DNA of 64,000 nucleotides, from positions 62,001 to 126,000 of the forward strand of contig NZ_JAMOHZ010000006.1 in assembly GCF_024448715.1 (NCBI RefSeq), in the 5' to 3' direction. Shown here one piece after another: positions 35,085 through 43,951 of this stretch. Position 1 is the first letter of the stretch. Each line of letters begins with the position of its first letter. The notes under the pieces were generated by a model, which worked only from the letters and a program-made list of their open reading frames with translations, was not told the DNA's origin and did no database searches. The translations under genes were made by a program, and so were the position numbers. This DNA is from Stutzerimonas stutzeri (lineage in GTDB: Bacteria; Pseudomonadota; Gammaproteobacteria; Pseudomonadales; Pseudomonadaceae).

Positions 35085-36272
35085 TCAGGCGTCGAGCAGC
35101 GCGAGCGTGTCCAGGGCGATCTGGCGTTCTTCGTTGGTGGGAACCACCAGTACGCGCGTACTGCCCGCGGCCTGAATCTCGCCACCGACGCCGCGGATGC
35201 AACGGGAGTTGGCGTCTTCGTCGAGTTTGAAGTTGAACAGCTTGAGGTGCTCCAAGGTACGGCTGCGTACGGCGACCGAGTTCTCGCCGATGCCGCCAGT
35301 GAAGATAAGACCGTCGAGCTTCGGCAGGGCGCAAGCCATGCTCGCCAGGGATTTGGCTAAGCGATAGCAGAACACTTCCAGCGCGAGGTTGGCGCCAGCG
35401 TGGCCCGCGACACGGGCGTCCTGGAGGGTGCGCAGATCGTTGGACAGCCCAGAAAGCCCCTTAAGACCGCTGTCGTGGTTGAGCATGCGATCAATCTGCT
35501 CGAGGCTCCAGCCCAGGGTTCGGTTCAAGTAGCTGTGCAGGTTGGGGTCGACGTCGCCGCTGCGCGTACCCATGACCAAGCCTTCCAGCGGTGTCAGGCC
35601 CATGCTGGTGTCGCGGCTTTCGCCATTGACGATGGCGCAGGTGGAGCAACCGTTGCCTAGATGTGCCGTCAGCCAGCAGCTGTCGTTCACCGGTAGGTTG
35701 GTCATTTCAGCCGCGCGCTTGCTGACATAGTTATGGCTGGTGCCGTGGAAGCCGTAGCGGCGAACGCTGTGTTCCCTATAGAGAAATTCCGGCACGGCGT
35801 AGCGGAACGCGTGCTCGGGCATGGTTTGGTGAAAGGCGGTATCGAATACGCTCACTTGCGGCAGATTGGGGAAAAGAGCGATGGCTGCATCGATGCCGAT
35901 CAGGTTGGCCGGATTGTGCAAGGGGGCCAACTGAGCGCTATCGCGGATGGCCTGGAGCACCGCTTCGCCGATCAGGCTGGAGCCGGTGAAATGCTCGCCG
36001 CCATGGACCACGCGATGACCGATGCCGTCGAGCTTGCCGCCGGCTGCCTCCTGCGCGAGCGGCAACAGTTGCGCCAGTGCGGCGCGATGATCTGCACCGG
36101 GGATGTCCAGGCTCTGCTTGGCGTCTCCCAGCTGCCAGTGAAGCACTGCCTCAGGACTGCCGAGACGCTCGACCAGGCCCTGCAGGGGGAAGGTCGCTTG
36201 CGTTTCGTTGACCAGCGCGAACTTGATCGACGAGCTGCCGCAGTTAATCACCAGGATGTTTCGAGCCGACAT
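35085..36272 (-). CDS. ackA: Acetate kinase
   Basis: A 395-residue kinase, typical length. N-terminal [15 protein letters not shown] phosphate-binding motif, the [10 protein letters not shown] motif, [12 protein letters not shown], and C-terminal FTGGIGENS are intact. It interconverts acetyl phosphate and ADP with acetate and ATP. The start at 36272 has AAGGAG 5 nt upstream. The ackA-pta pair serves overflow metabolism, acetate use and acetyl phosphate supply; in pseudomonads it also supports anaerobic pyruvate survival. Confidence 0.95.
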   Translation of the reverse strand: MSARNILVINCGSSSIKFALVNETQATFPLQGLVERLGSPEAVLHWQLGDAKQSLDIPGADHRAALAQLLPLAQEAAGGKLDGIGHRVVHGGEHFTGSSLIGEAVLQAIRDSAQLAPLHNPANLIGIDAAIALFPNLPQVSVFDTAFHQTMPEHAFRYAVPEFLYREHSVRRYGFHGTSHNYVSKRAAEMTNLPVNDSCWLTAHLGNGCSTCAIVNGESRDTSMGLTPLEGLVMGTRSGDVDPNLHSYLNRTLGWSLEQIDRMLNHDSGLKGLSGLSNDLRTLQDARVAGHAGANLALEVFCYRLAKSLASMACALPKLDGLIFTGGIGENSVAVRSRTLEHLKLFNFKLDEDANSRCIRGVGGEIQAAGSTRVLVVPTNEERQIALDTLALLDA

Positions 36273-36509
36273 CGGTGCTCCTTGGATGCTAATAATTGTT
36301 AAATACATCGCTAGATTGCAGGCGAGAATTCTTTCATAGCTCTCGATGGACCGATGTTCTCCAAAGGTTGTATGCGACACCATCCGAGGGAGCGGATACG
36401 GAGGGTTTGTCAAGACGGCGGATGGTCCCGTTTATCCGGGCTCGGTTCGCAATCGGCGCAGCTCGCGGTTAAACTTTGGCATCACATTCCCCAGCAAAGG
36501 TTTTGCCTC

Positions 36510-36995
36510 ATGCAGATTGCCGCTAACAAGGCTGTGTCAATCGACTACACACTCACCAACGACGCCGGTGAGGTGATGGACAGCTCGGCCGGCGGCACAC
36601 CGCTGGTCTACCTGCACGGTGCTGGCAACATCATTGCGGGTCTGGAAAAGGCGCTTGAAGGCAAGCAGGGCGGTGACGAAGTGAAGGTCGCTATCGAGCC
36701 GCAGGATGCTTACGGCGAGTACAGCCCGGAGCTGGTCGCAACGCTCAATCGCGCTATGTTCGAAGGCGTCGACGAGCTGGAAGTCGGCATGCAGTTCCAT
36801 GCGTCCGGTCCGGACGGCGGCATGCAGATTGTCACCATTCGTGATGTTGAGGGTGACGATGTGATCGTCGACGGCAACCATCCGCTGGCCGGCCAGCGTC
36901 TGAACTTCGAAGTTAAAATTGTCGATGTGCGTGACGCTAGCGAAGAAGAAATTGCTCATGGCCACGTCCATGGCGAAGGTGGACATCACCATTGA
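36510..36995 (+). CDS. slyD: FKBP-type peptidyl-prolyl isomerase SlyD
   Basis: A 161-residue protein with FKBP segments (VSIDYTLTNDAGEVMDSS, LVYLHGAGNIIAGLEKAL), an inserted-in-flap chaperone domain (about 70-125: VEIEPQDAYGEYSP-like) and a histidine-rich tail (HGHVHGEGGHHH) that binds nickel or other metals. SlyD assists proline isomerisation, folding and hydrogenase/urease metallation. The tail is shorter than in E. coli. It is followed by two hairpins, the second a terminator. Confidence 0.9.
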   Translation: MQIAANKAVSIDYTLTNDAGEVMDSSAGGTPLVYLHGAGNIIAGLEKALEGKQGGDEVKVAIEPQDAYGEYSPELVATLNRAMFEGVDELEVGMQFHASGPDGGMQIVTIRDVEGDDVIVDGNHPLAGQRLNFEVKIVDVRDASEEEIAHGHVHGEGGHHH

Positions 36996-37029
36996 TCCTC
37001 TCGCTGCGAGGCGAGTGAGCAGCGACAAG

Positions 37030-37049
37030 GCCCAATCGAAAGATTGGGC
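37030..37049 (+). other. GNRA-capped hairpin after slyD
   Basis: Perfect 8-bp stem GCCCAATC/GATTGGGC with a GAAA tetraloop, just downstream of the slyD stop and before the terminator hairpin. It may stabilise the mRNA 3' end. Confidence 0.5.
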
Positions 37050-37054
37050 GATGG

Positions 37055-37085
37055 AAGCGCTTCGGTATGCCGGAGCGCTTTTTTT
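37055..37085 (+). terminator. Rho-independent terminator after slyD
   Basis: An 11-bp stem AAGCGCTTCGG/CCGGAGCGCTT (one mismatch) and a TTTTTTT run. It lies only 20 nt before the glutathione peroxidase start, so that gene needs its own signal or read-through. Confidence 0.8.
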
Positions 37086-37104
37086 ACCCTCTGGAGAAGA
37101 GAGA

Positions 37105-37587
37105 ATGAGCGCGTTCCACGAGTTGATTCTGCCCGGCCTTGCTGGCCAGGAGTTGCCCCTTGCGCCGCTGAAAAATCAGCTGACGCTGGTGGTCAATGTG
37201 GCTTCGGAATGCGGACTGACCCCACAGTACGCGGGGCTACAGGTGTTGCATCAACGCTATCAGGATCGTGGCTTTGGTGTGCTTGGAATCCCTTGCAACC
37301 AGTTCGCGGCCCAGGAGCCCGGCAGTGACGCAGAGATTCTGCAGTTCTGCAACGAAAACTACGGCATCAGCTTTCCGCTAAGCAGCAAGCTCGAGGTCAA
37401 CGGCCCGCAACGTCATCCGCTGTACCGTCTGCTGGCAGGCGAAGGGGCGGATTTTCCAGGTGATATCAGCTGGAATTTCGAGAAATTTCTCGTCGATCAG
37501 GACGGCCGCGTATTAGCGCGTTTCTCACCAAGAACCGCCCCTGACGATCCGGCCCTGATCCAGGCTATCGAGAACGCACTCGCCTGA
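37105..37587 (+). CDS. Glutathione peroxidase (thioredoxin-dependent type)
   Basis: A 160-residue thiol peroxidase of the glutathione peroxidase family with the Cys active site NVASECGLTPQY, the Gln-bearing GIPCNQFAAQEPG motif and the Trp/Asn motif ISWNFEKFLVD. The peroxidatic cysteine replaces selenocysteine; the second cysteine of FGVLGIPCNQF suggests a two-cysteine, thioredoxin-linked cycle. It reduces hydroperoxides. Start at 37105 (GGAG upstream) follows directly on the slyD terminator; the longer open frame to 36919 overlaps slyD and is rejected. Confidence 0.88.
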   Translation: MSAFHELILPGLAGQELPLAPLKNQLTLVVNVASECGLTPQYAGLQVLHQRYQDRGFGVLGIPCNQFAAQEPGSDAEILQFCNENYGISFPLSSKLEVNGPQRHPLYRLLAGEGADFPGDISWNFEKFLVDQDGRVLARFSPRTAPDDPALIQAIENALA

Positions 37588-37725
37588 CGACGTGCGTAAT
37601 CCCCGTGCAGCGGCGCCCGCCGCTGCACCTGCGCAAGCCCCACGCTGGGCTATCTTTCCGCATTACCATCACCATTGCCCTGATCGTGGCACCGAAATAA
37701 GTGCTATTGATGGTGCTGTTCGCAC

Positions 37726-37738
37726 GAGACGACCGGTC
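37726..37738. promoter_or_regulatory. NemR-like operator, copy 1
   Basis: GAGACGACCGGTC, containing the perfect palindrome GACCGGTC. The identical 13-mer recurs before the Old Yellow Enzyme gene at 38367-38379, so the TetR regulator probably binds both. Confidence 0.6.
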
Positions 37739-37751
37739 ATATCCTCGGCTT

Positions 37752-38348
37752 ATGAATAACCGAGCCCGAATCGACAAACGCGAACTGATCTTGGCCAAAG
37801 GTGCCCAGGTAATGACCCGTCGTGGCTATCACGGCACCGGTGTGCTGGAAATCGTCCAGGCGGCAGGGATTCCCAAGGGATCGTTCTACCACTACTTCGC
37901 CAGCAAAGAAGATTTTGCCCTGCAGGCGCTGGAATACCTTTATCAGCCTAGGCTGGAGCGCTATCAGGCCGCGCTGACCCATTCGCCGTTGAGCCCGCGT
38001 GAGCGAATCCTGGCTTATTACGCTCAACTGGTTGCTCATTTTGCTCGTCAGGAGTGCCCGGAATATCACTGCTTCATCGGCAGCTTGAGTTTCGAGATGG
38101 CTGAGTTATCGCAGCCGATCGGACAACAGGTCGAGACAATTCTGCGACGTTCCGTCGAGGTGCTGGCGGGCTGCATCGAACAGGCTCGTGAAGCCGGTGA
38201 GATCGATGCGAATACCGATTGCCAGGCGCTGGCTGAATTTATCGGCAATGCCTGGGAAGGCGCGCTGCTGCGTATGAAAGTGGGGCGCAGTGTCGCGCCG
38301 CTGGAAGTTTTTCTGACCCAGCTGGAGCGTCTACTGACGCTTCGTTGA
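37752..38348 (+). CDS. TetR family regulator, NemR-like
   Basis: A 198-residue repressor. The N-terminal helix-turn-helix reads GVLEIVQAAGIPKGSFYHYFASKEDF; the C-terminal ligand domain includes a cysteine in RQECPEYHCFIG, resembling the electrophile-sensing cysteines of NemR. It stands immediately before an Old Yellow Enzyme gene, like nemR-nemA of E. coli, which respond to N-ethylmaleimide, methylglyoxal and bleach. The shared palindrome before both genes supports autoregulation. Start chosen at MNNRARIDKREL. Confidence 0.85.
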   Translation: MNNRARIDKRELILAKGAQVMTRRGYHGTGVLEIVQAAGIPKGSFYHYFASKEDFALQALEYLYQPRLERYQAALTHSPLSPRERILAYYAQLVAHFARQECPEYHCFIGSLSFEMAELSQPIGQQVETILRRSVEVLAGCIEQAREAGEIDANTDCQALAEFIGNAWEGALLRMKVGRSVAPLEVFLTQLERLLTLR

Positions 38349-38366
38349 TTTTTTTGTGCGGGCGGT

Positions 38367-38379
38367 GAGACGACCGGTC
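38367..38379. promoter_or_regulatory. NemR-like operator, copy 2
   Basis: GAGACGACCGGTC, identical to copy 1, lying 37 nt before the Old Yellow Enzyme start codon and 19 nt after the regulator's stop. The core extends here to the 10-bp palindrome CGACCGGTCG. Confidence 0.6.
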
Positions 38380-38415
38380 GCTTTCGTTCTTGATCGAGTT
38401 AGCAAGGAGACAACA

Positions 38416-39525
38416 ATGACCGCAGCCGTGAATGCCCTGTTTCAGCCCTTCCAGCTCGGCAGCCTGCAACTGCCGACGCGCGTGGTGATGGCGCCGATGA
38501 CCCGTTCCTTCTCGCCAAACGGCGTACCGACCGCAGATGTGGTTGAGTATTACCGCCGCCGTGCCGCATCGGGGGTAGGGCTGATCATCACCGAGGGCAC
38601 CACGGTGGGTCATCGGGCTTCCAACGGCTATCCACAAGTGCCGCGTTTCTACGGCGAAGATGCCCTGGCCGGGTGGAAGGCGGTCGTCGAGGCGGTGCAT
38701 GCGGCAGGGGGCAAAATCGTTCCGCAGCTCTGGCATGTCGGCAATGTGCGTCGCAAAGGTACTGAGCCAGAGCCGGAAGTGCTGGGCTACGGGCCGATGG
38801 AGAAGCTCAAGGATGGGCATGCCGTTGTGCATGGCATGAGCAAGGAAGATATTCAGGACGTCATTGCGGCCTTCGCTCAGGCTGCGGCTGATGCCAAAGC
38901 CATCGGGATGGATGGCGTTGAAATCCATGGCGCTCATGGCTATCTGATCGATCAGTTTTTCTGGGAAGGCAGCAATCAGCGCACCGATGAGTATGGCGGC
39001 AATCTGGCAAATCGCTCGCGCTTCGCCATCGAACTGGTCGAAGCGGTACGTGCGGCGGTGGGTACGGATTTCCCGATCATCTTCCGCTTCTCGCAGTGGA
39101 AACAGCAGGATTACACGGCGCGCCTGGTAACCACGCCCGAAGCGCTTGGCGAATTTCTTGCGCCGTTGTCAGCAGCTGGCGTGGACATTTTCCATTGCTC
39201 GACACGCCGGTTCTGGGAACCTGAATTCGAAGGCTCGGACCTCAACCTGGCTGGCTGGACCCGCCAGTTGACCGGTAAGCCGACCATCACCGTCGGTAGC
39301 GTCGGCCTCGACGGCGAGTTTCTCCAGTTCATGGTCAAAACAGACAAGGTGGCGCAGCCGGCCAATATCGAAGGCCTACTGGAGCGCCTGAACAAGCAGG
39401 AGTTCGATCTGGTCGCAGTGGGCCGAGCCCTGATTTGCGACCCGGACTGGGCGCTGAAGGTTCGCGAAGGCCGCATGCAGGAGATCCTGCCGTTCAGTCG
39501 GGAGGCGCTGAAAACGCTGGCCTGA
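38416..39525 (+). CDS. Old Yellow Enzyme, NemA-like alkene reductase
   Basis: A 369-residue FMN TIM barrel: VVMAPMTRS near residue 25, PQLWHVGNV, catalytic HGAHGYLIDQFF (the His and Asn/His pair that hold the substrate carbonyl), NQRTDEYGG and FDLVAVGRALICDPDW (phosphate-binding). It reduces activated C=C bonds, nitro groups and nitrate esters with NAD(P)H. Start at 38416 with AAGGAG and 6-nt spacing. Regulated by the NemR-like protein upstream. Confidence 0.9.
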   Translation: MTAAVNALFQPFQLGSLQLPTRVVMAPMTRSFSPNGVPTADVVEYYRRRAASGVGLIITEGTTVGHRASNGYPQVPRFYGEDALAGWKAVVEAVHAAGGKIVPQLWHVGNVRRKGTEPEPEVLGYGPMEKLKDGHAVVHGMSKEDIQDVIAAFAQAAADAKAIGMDGVEIHGAHGYLIDQFFWEGSNQRTDEYGGNLANRSRFAIELVEAVRAAVGTDFPIIFRFSQWKQQDYTARLVTTPEALGEFLAPLSAAGVDIFHCSTRRFWEPEFEGSDLNLAGWTRQLTGKPTITVGSVGLDGEFLQFMVKTDKVAQPANIEGLLERLNKQEFDLVAVGRALICDPDWALKVREGRMQEILPFSREALKTLA

Positions 39526-39617
39526 GTCGGTTATTTGTCTGCGCGGGTCGTTGCATCGTCGCGTGCCGCAACCCGTGCAATCAGTGCCGAATGTGCCGTC
39601 CCGGCGCTGATTGACTG

Positions 39618-40229
39618 CTACTCCGAAGCTCCGGGATAGCCGGACTGTTTGAGCAGAGTTGCCAGATGTACGGCGTTGCGTGCAAGCATCGCATTGGTCT
39701 TGGTGACCTTCTCGCTGGGGGCGTCCAGGTCTTTGTAGTCCGTTGAGCCCATAGCCTCGCCGACCCAATACGTACAGCCATTGGCAGGAATGGTGAAGCC
39801 CACGTCATTCAGCCCCTGGTACAGGTCGGCTATTACATGGTGGGCGCCGTCCTCATTGCCAACGACCGTGACACAGGCCACTCGGCCGTAGGAAACCATC
39901 CGCTGTTGGTCGTCGACTTCACCGAGAAAGGCATCGAGGCGCTCCAGTACACGCTGACAAACGCTCGCCGGATGGCCAAGCCAGATCGGAGTGCCAAGCA
40001 GCAAAATGTCAGCGGCTAGGATTTTCTCGCGAATCTTCGGCCAATCATCCCCAGGACCTTCGTCGGAGGTCACGCCCGGCTTGATGTTGAAATCCACGGC
40101 TCGTAACTGTTCGCAGGCCACTCCGAGCTTTTCCAATTCGCGCTCGGCCTGGCTCAGCAGCAGGCTACAAGATGATTCGTCTGGGGATGCTTTGAGTGTG
40201 CAGTTGATGGCTAGGGCGGAAAGCGTCAT
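39618..40229 (-). CDS. Flavodoxin-fold NAD(P)H-dependent oxidoreductase
   Basis: A 203-residue protein of the NAD(P)H:quinone oxidoreductase/WrbA-like FMN reductase superfamily. Features: ALAINCTLKASPDESS phosphate-binding loop, ADILLLGTPIWLGHPAS and VACVTVVGNEDGAHHV. It probably reduces FMN, quinones or azo compounds. GGAG with 7-nt spacing supports the start. It converges with the Old Yellow Enzyme gene. Confidence 0.8.
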   Translation of the reverse strand: MTLSALAINCTLKASPDESSCSLLLSQAERELEKLGVACEQLRAVDFNIKPGVTSDEGPGDDWPKIREKILAADILLLGTPIWLGHPASVCQRVLERLDAFLGEVDDQQRMVSYGRVACVTVVGNEDGAHHVIADLYQGLNDVGFTIPANGCTYWVGEAMGSTDYKDLDAPSEKVTKTNAMLARNAVHLATLLKQSGYPGASE

Positions 40230-40283
40230 TGCAGATCTCCAAGTCTCAAGTGTTCAAATCTAGACACTCGCTTGGGCTGCAGT

Positions 40284-41042
40284 TCATCTTTTGACGACAG
40301 GCGTTAGCTGTCCCTTGCCTCCCTCGCGTACCCAGAACAGCGTCGCGCCGGCCACGGCTGCGGGCATGATCAGGAGGTTCAGGAACGGCACTAGCAACGC
40401 TGCGTAAGTCACCGCCCCAAAGCTCAGGCTCTTCCAGCGTCTTTGGCGCAGCCAGGCCATCATCTCCGCCCAGCTCATCTTGTTGTTGTCCGCCGGGTAA
40501 TCAATGTATTGAACCGCCATCATCCAGACACCGAAGAGCAGCCACAGCGGAGGGGCGATGAGATTGAGCGCGGGAATGAACGAAAGGATCAACAGTGCCA
40601 GTGCGCGTGGCGCGAAGTACGCAAGTTTGCGTGCTTCACGCCCGATGGTACGTGGCAGCATGGCCAGCAGCTCAGCCCAGCTGAACGGCGGCGAGCTGTC
40701 CTCTCCACGCGCCACCGTTTCGACCTTCTCGGCGAGAAAGCCATTGAACGGGGCGGCAATAATGTTGGCGAGCATGGTGAACGTGAAAAACACCATCAGC
40801 ACGACCATGACCACGAACAATGGCCAAAGGATGTATTCCAGAAACATCAGCCACTGGGGCAGGCTGGGCATGAAAGCGTCGACCCAACTGCCGAATTGGC
40901 GCAATGCCAGATAGATGAGGCCGCTAAACAAAAGCAGGTTAACCGTCAGCGGCAGGATAACGAACAGCCGCAGCCCTGGGCTCAAGATCAACTTCAGACC
41001 TTCGCGCAGGTATTGCGGGCCGGAAAGGGCTGTGATGGGCAT
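40284..41042 (-). CDS. cysZ: CysZ-type sulfate transporter
   Basis: A 252-residue EI24/CysZ membrane protein with four to six hydrophobic segments and the family signature [27 protein letters not shown] and [15 protein letters not shown]. CysZ takes up sulfate for cysteine synthesis. Length and motifs are typical. GGAG with 9-nt spacing. No cys gene is adjacent; the upstream region (41043-41258) contains the orphan terminator described separately. Confidence 0.88.
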   Translation of the reverse strand: MPITALSGPQYLREGLKLILSPGLRLFVILPLTVNLLLFSGLIYLALRQFGSWVDAFMPSLPQWLMFLEYILWPLFVVMVVLMVFFTFTMLANIIAAPFNGFLAEKVETVARGEDSSPPFSWAELLAMLPRTIGREARKLAYFAPRALALLILSFIPALNLIAPPLWLLFGVWMMAVQYIDYPADNNKMSWAEMMAWLRQRRWKSLSFGAVTYAALLVPFLNLLIMPAAVAGATLFWVREGGKGQLTPVVKR

Positions 41043-41059
41043 GAGGTCGTACTCCGGAT

Positions 41060-41262
41060 GAGATCGGTCCGGACCTTACCGGCTTTGCACCGACCGGAAA
41101 AGCTCGAAAGCGAAGCGATAGCGGCTGGCTATGCAGCCGATCAGATTTACCCAATGGTCGGCGTTGCGTCTGGCCGTCAGACTTTGCTTCGAAACGCCTC
41201 TTTGGTTTTCAGGGCCGTCCGCTTTCAAGCCTTCCCCAAGTGCCTGGCCGGCCCTTTTTTAT
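41060..41262 (+). ncRNA. Candidate small RNA (orphan terminator)
   Basis: A 216-bp gap between two minus-strand genes ends with a strong terminator oriented on the plus strand (41211-41264), although no plus-strand gene is nearby. A transcript of up to about 200 nt starting in the gap would end there. No promoter could be assigned confidently; TTGCAC at 41085-41090 is a weak -35 candidate. The 5' limit given is nominal. It could instead be a mere read-through barrier. Confidence 0.3.
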
Positions 41263-41264
41263 TT
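41211..41264 (+). terminator. Orphan plus-strand Rho-independent terminator
   Basis: AGGGCCGTCC (41211-41220) pairs with GGCCGGCCCT (41246-41255), ten positions with one mismatch, and is followed by TTTTTTATTT. On the minus strand the stem is followed by GAAAACC, so it terminates only plus-strand transcripts. The T-run overlaps the stop codon of the HopJ-like gene. Confidence 0.75.
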
Positions 41265-41618
41265 CGCCTCTAACTCAATTGGCTTGCGCGTCAACGGCTG
41301 CTGATCGAAGCGCACGCCGGGCAATCCGGTTTCCATCAATGCGCGGATGTTGCGGTGATCGTTTCCGCTGGGCGTCGCCAATACCGACTGGTAATGCTCG
41401 CCGAAAGCCAGCAGCGCTTCCTCGGTGGTGAAACCCTCCAGCACTGCCATCCCGAGTGTCTTGCACGAGCCTTCATTCTCTCCGGCGGCATTTTCCACGG
41501 TGCCATTGAGAAAGCGGCTTGGCTGGTAATCATAGGCACTGGCGATATAGGCCAGCGTCTCGCTGAAGGCATGATTGCGGTTGCGCAGGCTGGCGCGGAA
41601 ATCGCGAAGACCGGTCAT
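41259..41618 (-). CDS. HopJ-family protein
   Basis: A 119-residue protein of the HopJ type III effector family, which despite its name is widespread in non-pathogens: LIA-like SETLAYIASAYDYQPSRFLNG, ENEGSCKTLGMAVLEGF and LLAFGEHYQSVLATPSGNDHRNIRALM. No secretion genes are near, so an intracellular housekeeping role is likely. Its ATG overlaps the stop of the DUF1244 gene (ATGA), so it is translationally coupled; the longer frame to 41786 overlaps that gene and is rejected. Confidence 0.82.
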   Translation of the reverse strand: MTGLRDFRASLRNRNHAFSETLAYIASAYDYQPSRFLNGTVENAAGENEGSCKTLGMAVLEGFTTEEALLAFGEHYQSVLATPSGNDHRNIRALMETGLPGVRFDQQPLTRKPIELEAK

Positions 41619-41908
41619 GGCTTCTGGCCTTTGTCGAAGGCGGCTTGCTGCTCGGAGGTCGCTTCTTTCTGGTAGCGCTTCTTCCACTCGGCGTAGGGCA
41701 TGCCATAAACCTCTTCGCGTGCCTGGTCGATGCTGACTTCGATGTCCAGATCGTCCGCGGCGGCTTTGTACCATTTCGACAGGCAATTACGGCAAAAGCC
41801 CGCCAAATTCATCAGATCGATGTTCTGCGCGTCCGGGCGGCTGCGCAGGTGCTGCACCAGGCGGCGAAAGGCGGCGGCTTCGAGTTCGGTGCGTTCTTGG
41901 TCATTCAT
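41615..41908 (-). CDS. DUF1244 domain protein
   Basis: A 97-residue helical protein with the DUF1244 core: FRRLVQHLRSRPDAQNIDLMNLAGFCRNCLSKW and GMPYAEWKKRYQ. The FCRNCL pair of cysteines is conserved in the family, whose structure is known but function is not. It heads a two-gene unit with the HopJ-like gene. Confidence 0.82.
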   Translation of the reverse strand: MNDQERTELEAAAFRRLVQHLRSRPDAQNIDLMNLAGFCRNCLSKWYKAAADDLDIEVSIDQAREEVYGMPYAEWKKRYQKEATSEQQAAFDKGQKP

Positions 41909-42102
41909 CTCATGGGCCTCGGCGTTCAGACGTGGGCGGGATCATAACCTTGAGGGATTGACGGGGCCAGCCATTGGCGGGAACACCGATTACGCCAGCA
42001 GCGTTTCGATGGTCACCCCGCACACTCGGCTGGAAGCCCGCAACGGTAACCGCGCACTGGGGACCACTGTCGCTTGCGGCAGCGATTTACTGACGCAGCG
42101 GC

Positions 42103-42477
42103 TCAGTCTCGATGCGCGGCGAGGGTGATCGACACCGATTCGGCGAAGCGTAGGGCGTGCGGCTTGTCCACTTCGACCTCGGCATAGCGCACCTCCGGGT
42201 GCTGCATGATCAGATCGAGAATTTCCTGGGTAAGCCGCTCGAGGAGCGCGAAACGGTTGTCCTCTACGTGCTGAATGATCGTCTTGGTGATGGTGCGGTA
42301 GTTCAGCGCATGCTCAATGTCGTTGTCGCGCACGGCGTTGGCCGCCGGATAGAGCATCGTCAGGTTGATCAACACATCCTGCTTGTTGAGGATTTCCTCT
42401 TCCTTGATGCCGATGAAGGTGCGTAGTCGCAGGTCTTTGACGCGGATGCGCGCCATTGCGGGTTCCAGTCGGGGCAT
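42103..42477 (-). CDS. folX: Dihydroneopterin triphosphate 2'-epimerase
   Basis: A 124-residue FolB/FolX-type protein: [43 protein letters not shown] and [21 protein letters not shown]. The RFALLE and KPHALR features fit FolX, which converts 7,8-dihydroneopterin triphosphate to its monapterin epimer. It is followed, on the upstream side, by folM, giving the pathway to tetrahydromonapterin, the phenylalanine hydroxylase cofactor in Pseudomonas. AAGGAA supports the start at 42477 (MPRLEP); an ATG at 42456 is possible. Confidence 0.85.
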   Translation of the reverse strand: MPRLEPAMARIRVKDLRLRTFIGIKEEEILNKQDVLINLTMLYPAANAVRDNDIEHALNYRTITKTIIQHVEDNRFALLERLTQEILDLIMQHPEVRYAEVEVDKPHALRFAESVSITLAAHRD

Positions 42478-42493
42478 GGGGTTCCTTCGCGTA

Positions 42494-43204
42494 TCAGATC
42501 AGGTGACGGCCACCGTTGACGGCCAATGTGGTGCCGGTGACATAGGGATTGTCGAGCAGGTAACGCAGGCTCTGGTAGATCACTTCGGCGCCGGGTTCGA
42601 TGCCCAGCGCAGATTTCGCCAGCGCCCTTCGTCGATAAGTCTCGTCATCGCCGTCATTGAACTGTATCAGGGCCGGAGCGATACCGTTGACCTTGATGGC
42701 TGGTGCCAGGCTAGCCGCAAACGACAGGGTAAGGTTATCCAGACCGGCTTTACTAGCCGCATAGGCAATGTGCTTTTTGCTGCCGGTGCGGGTTACGTCG
42801 TCCCCGATGTGGATGATGTCGGCCGGGCCGCCGTATCGCAGCAGCTCGGCGCAGTGAAGATTGATTAAATAAGGCGCAAGCATGTGCACTTCGAACATTC
42901 GCTGGAACACATCCGCTTCCTCGCCTGGCGTCTCGACGTGCCAATCCGAGGCGTTGTGAACAACGGCGCGCAGCGAGTGGGTCTGTTGTTTCAGCGTGGT
43001 GATAAAGGCATAGATACCCGCTGCGCTGGAAAAGTCAGCCTGCAACGTCACGGCCCCGCGTTCACGTAGCCCGTCGAGGCTTGCCCGCGGTGTGCGGTAG
43101 CTGACGATCACTGATTGCCCGTCATCGAGCAGGCGCTCGGCGCAATGCAGGCCTATGCGCTGACTGGCACCGGTGATCAGAATCGGGGCCGTTGGCTGGG
43201 TCAT
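42494..43204 (-). CDS. folM: Dihydromonapterin reductase
   Basis: A 236-residue [22 protein letters not shown] cofactor motif, VVHNASDW in place of NNAG, and the active-site [11 protein letters not shown]. It reduces dihydromonapterin (and dihydrofolate) to the tetrahydro form. It lies 16 nt upstream of folX, so the two are one operon. In P. aeruginosa the cluster also contains a GTP cyclohydrolase gene (folE) as far as I recall; none is between them here. The ATG at 43204 is preferred over the upstream TTG. Confidence 0.85.
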   Translation of the reverse strand: MTQPTAPILITGASQRIGLHCAERLLDDGQSVIVSYRTPRASLDGLRERGAVTLQADFSSAAGIYAFITTLKQQTHSLRAVVHNASDWHVETPGEEADVFQRMFEVHMLAPYLINLHCAELLRYGGPADIIHIGDDVTRTGSKKHIAYAASKAGLDNLTLSFAASLAPAIKVNGIAPALIQFNDGDDETYRRRALAKSALGIEPGAEVIYQSLRYLLDNPYVTGTTLAVNGGRHLI

Positions 43205-43303
43205 GGTTTTCAATGAGTTTGGCGGTGGTTGGCGTGTCGACCAGCTTACACCAGCGCGCTCTGCGTTGTGCCATGGCTCGTGGAAGCCAAGGCGAGACGA
43301 TTG

Positions 43304-43951
43304 TTAGGGCTGGTCGGCGCCGTCGGCAAGCATCTCGGTCGGGAGTTCCGGCTGCAGTTCCGGATGAAGGCGCTGATGCTGCTCATAAAGATAGGAGCGG
43401 ATGCGTTCAGCATCCTTGTCCTGCGGATACTCGACTTCATATGCGGTCATCCCGCCCTCTGCATCGCGGATCCGATGCGCATCGATCTCGAGCGAATTCT
43501 CGCCCGGTAGAGCCAGGCGCAGATGAAGATGGTTGGGGGCCTTCTTCTTCGGTCCGGTATCCACCAGCAGGCCGTTGGGCGACAGCTCATGGACGCTCAG
43601 CGCGGTTTCGTCGCCATTGTCGTAGAGCAGCGGCAAGGGCTCGTCCAGATGCAGACGCCAGGCGCGAAGAACCGGCCCGCGCTCATAGATGGTCGGCGGT
43701 GCCAGTTGTAGCTGGATCGTGTGAAATTCATCTTCGTTCAACTGCACCGGGAAGGACATGCAGTAATCTTCGAGTTCCGCTTCGAGTGTCAGGTTGGCCT
43801 TGGCGGCCAGCTGTAACAGCAAGCCATTGGCGTGCTCACCGCCGTCTACGCGAAAGCCTGCACGCGTTTCGCCCGGCTCGGCCCGAGAGCTGCTGACTAG
43901 TTTGTTGATGTACGCCAGCTCGGCGCTGGTGAGTACGGTCTTTTTCGGCAT
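43304..43951 (-). CDS. PilZ-like conserved protein
   Basis: A 215-residue protein, MPKKTVLTSAELAYINKLVSS..., not firmly recognised. The C-terminal half (about 105-190) resembles a PilZ domain, with ALSVHELSPNGLLVDTG corresponding to the D/NxSxxG strand, but the RxxxR c-di-GMP-binding motif is not obvious. A structural or degenerate PilZ role is possible. The start was set at the first ATG downstream of an atypical arginine-rich stretch. Confidence 0.55.
   Translation of the reverse strand: MPKKTVLTSAELAYINKLVSSSRAEPGETRAGFRVDGGEHANGLLLQLAAKANLTLEAELEDYCMSFPVQLNEDEFHTIQLQLAPPTIYERGPVLRAWRLHLDEPLPLLYDNGDETALSVHELSPNGLLVDTGPKKKAPNHLHLRLALPGENSLEIDAHRIRDAEGGMTAYEVEYPQDKDAERIRSYLYEQHQRLHPELQPELPTEMLADGADQP

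Noticed and set aside
41259..41618. HopJ-like protein as a secreted virulence effector
   Set aside because: No type III secretion genes or Hrp box are in the window, and the family is common in non-pathogens.
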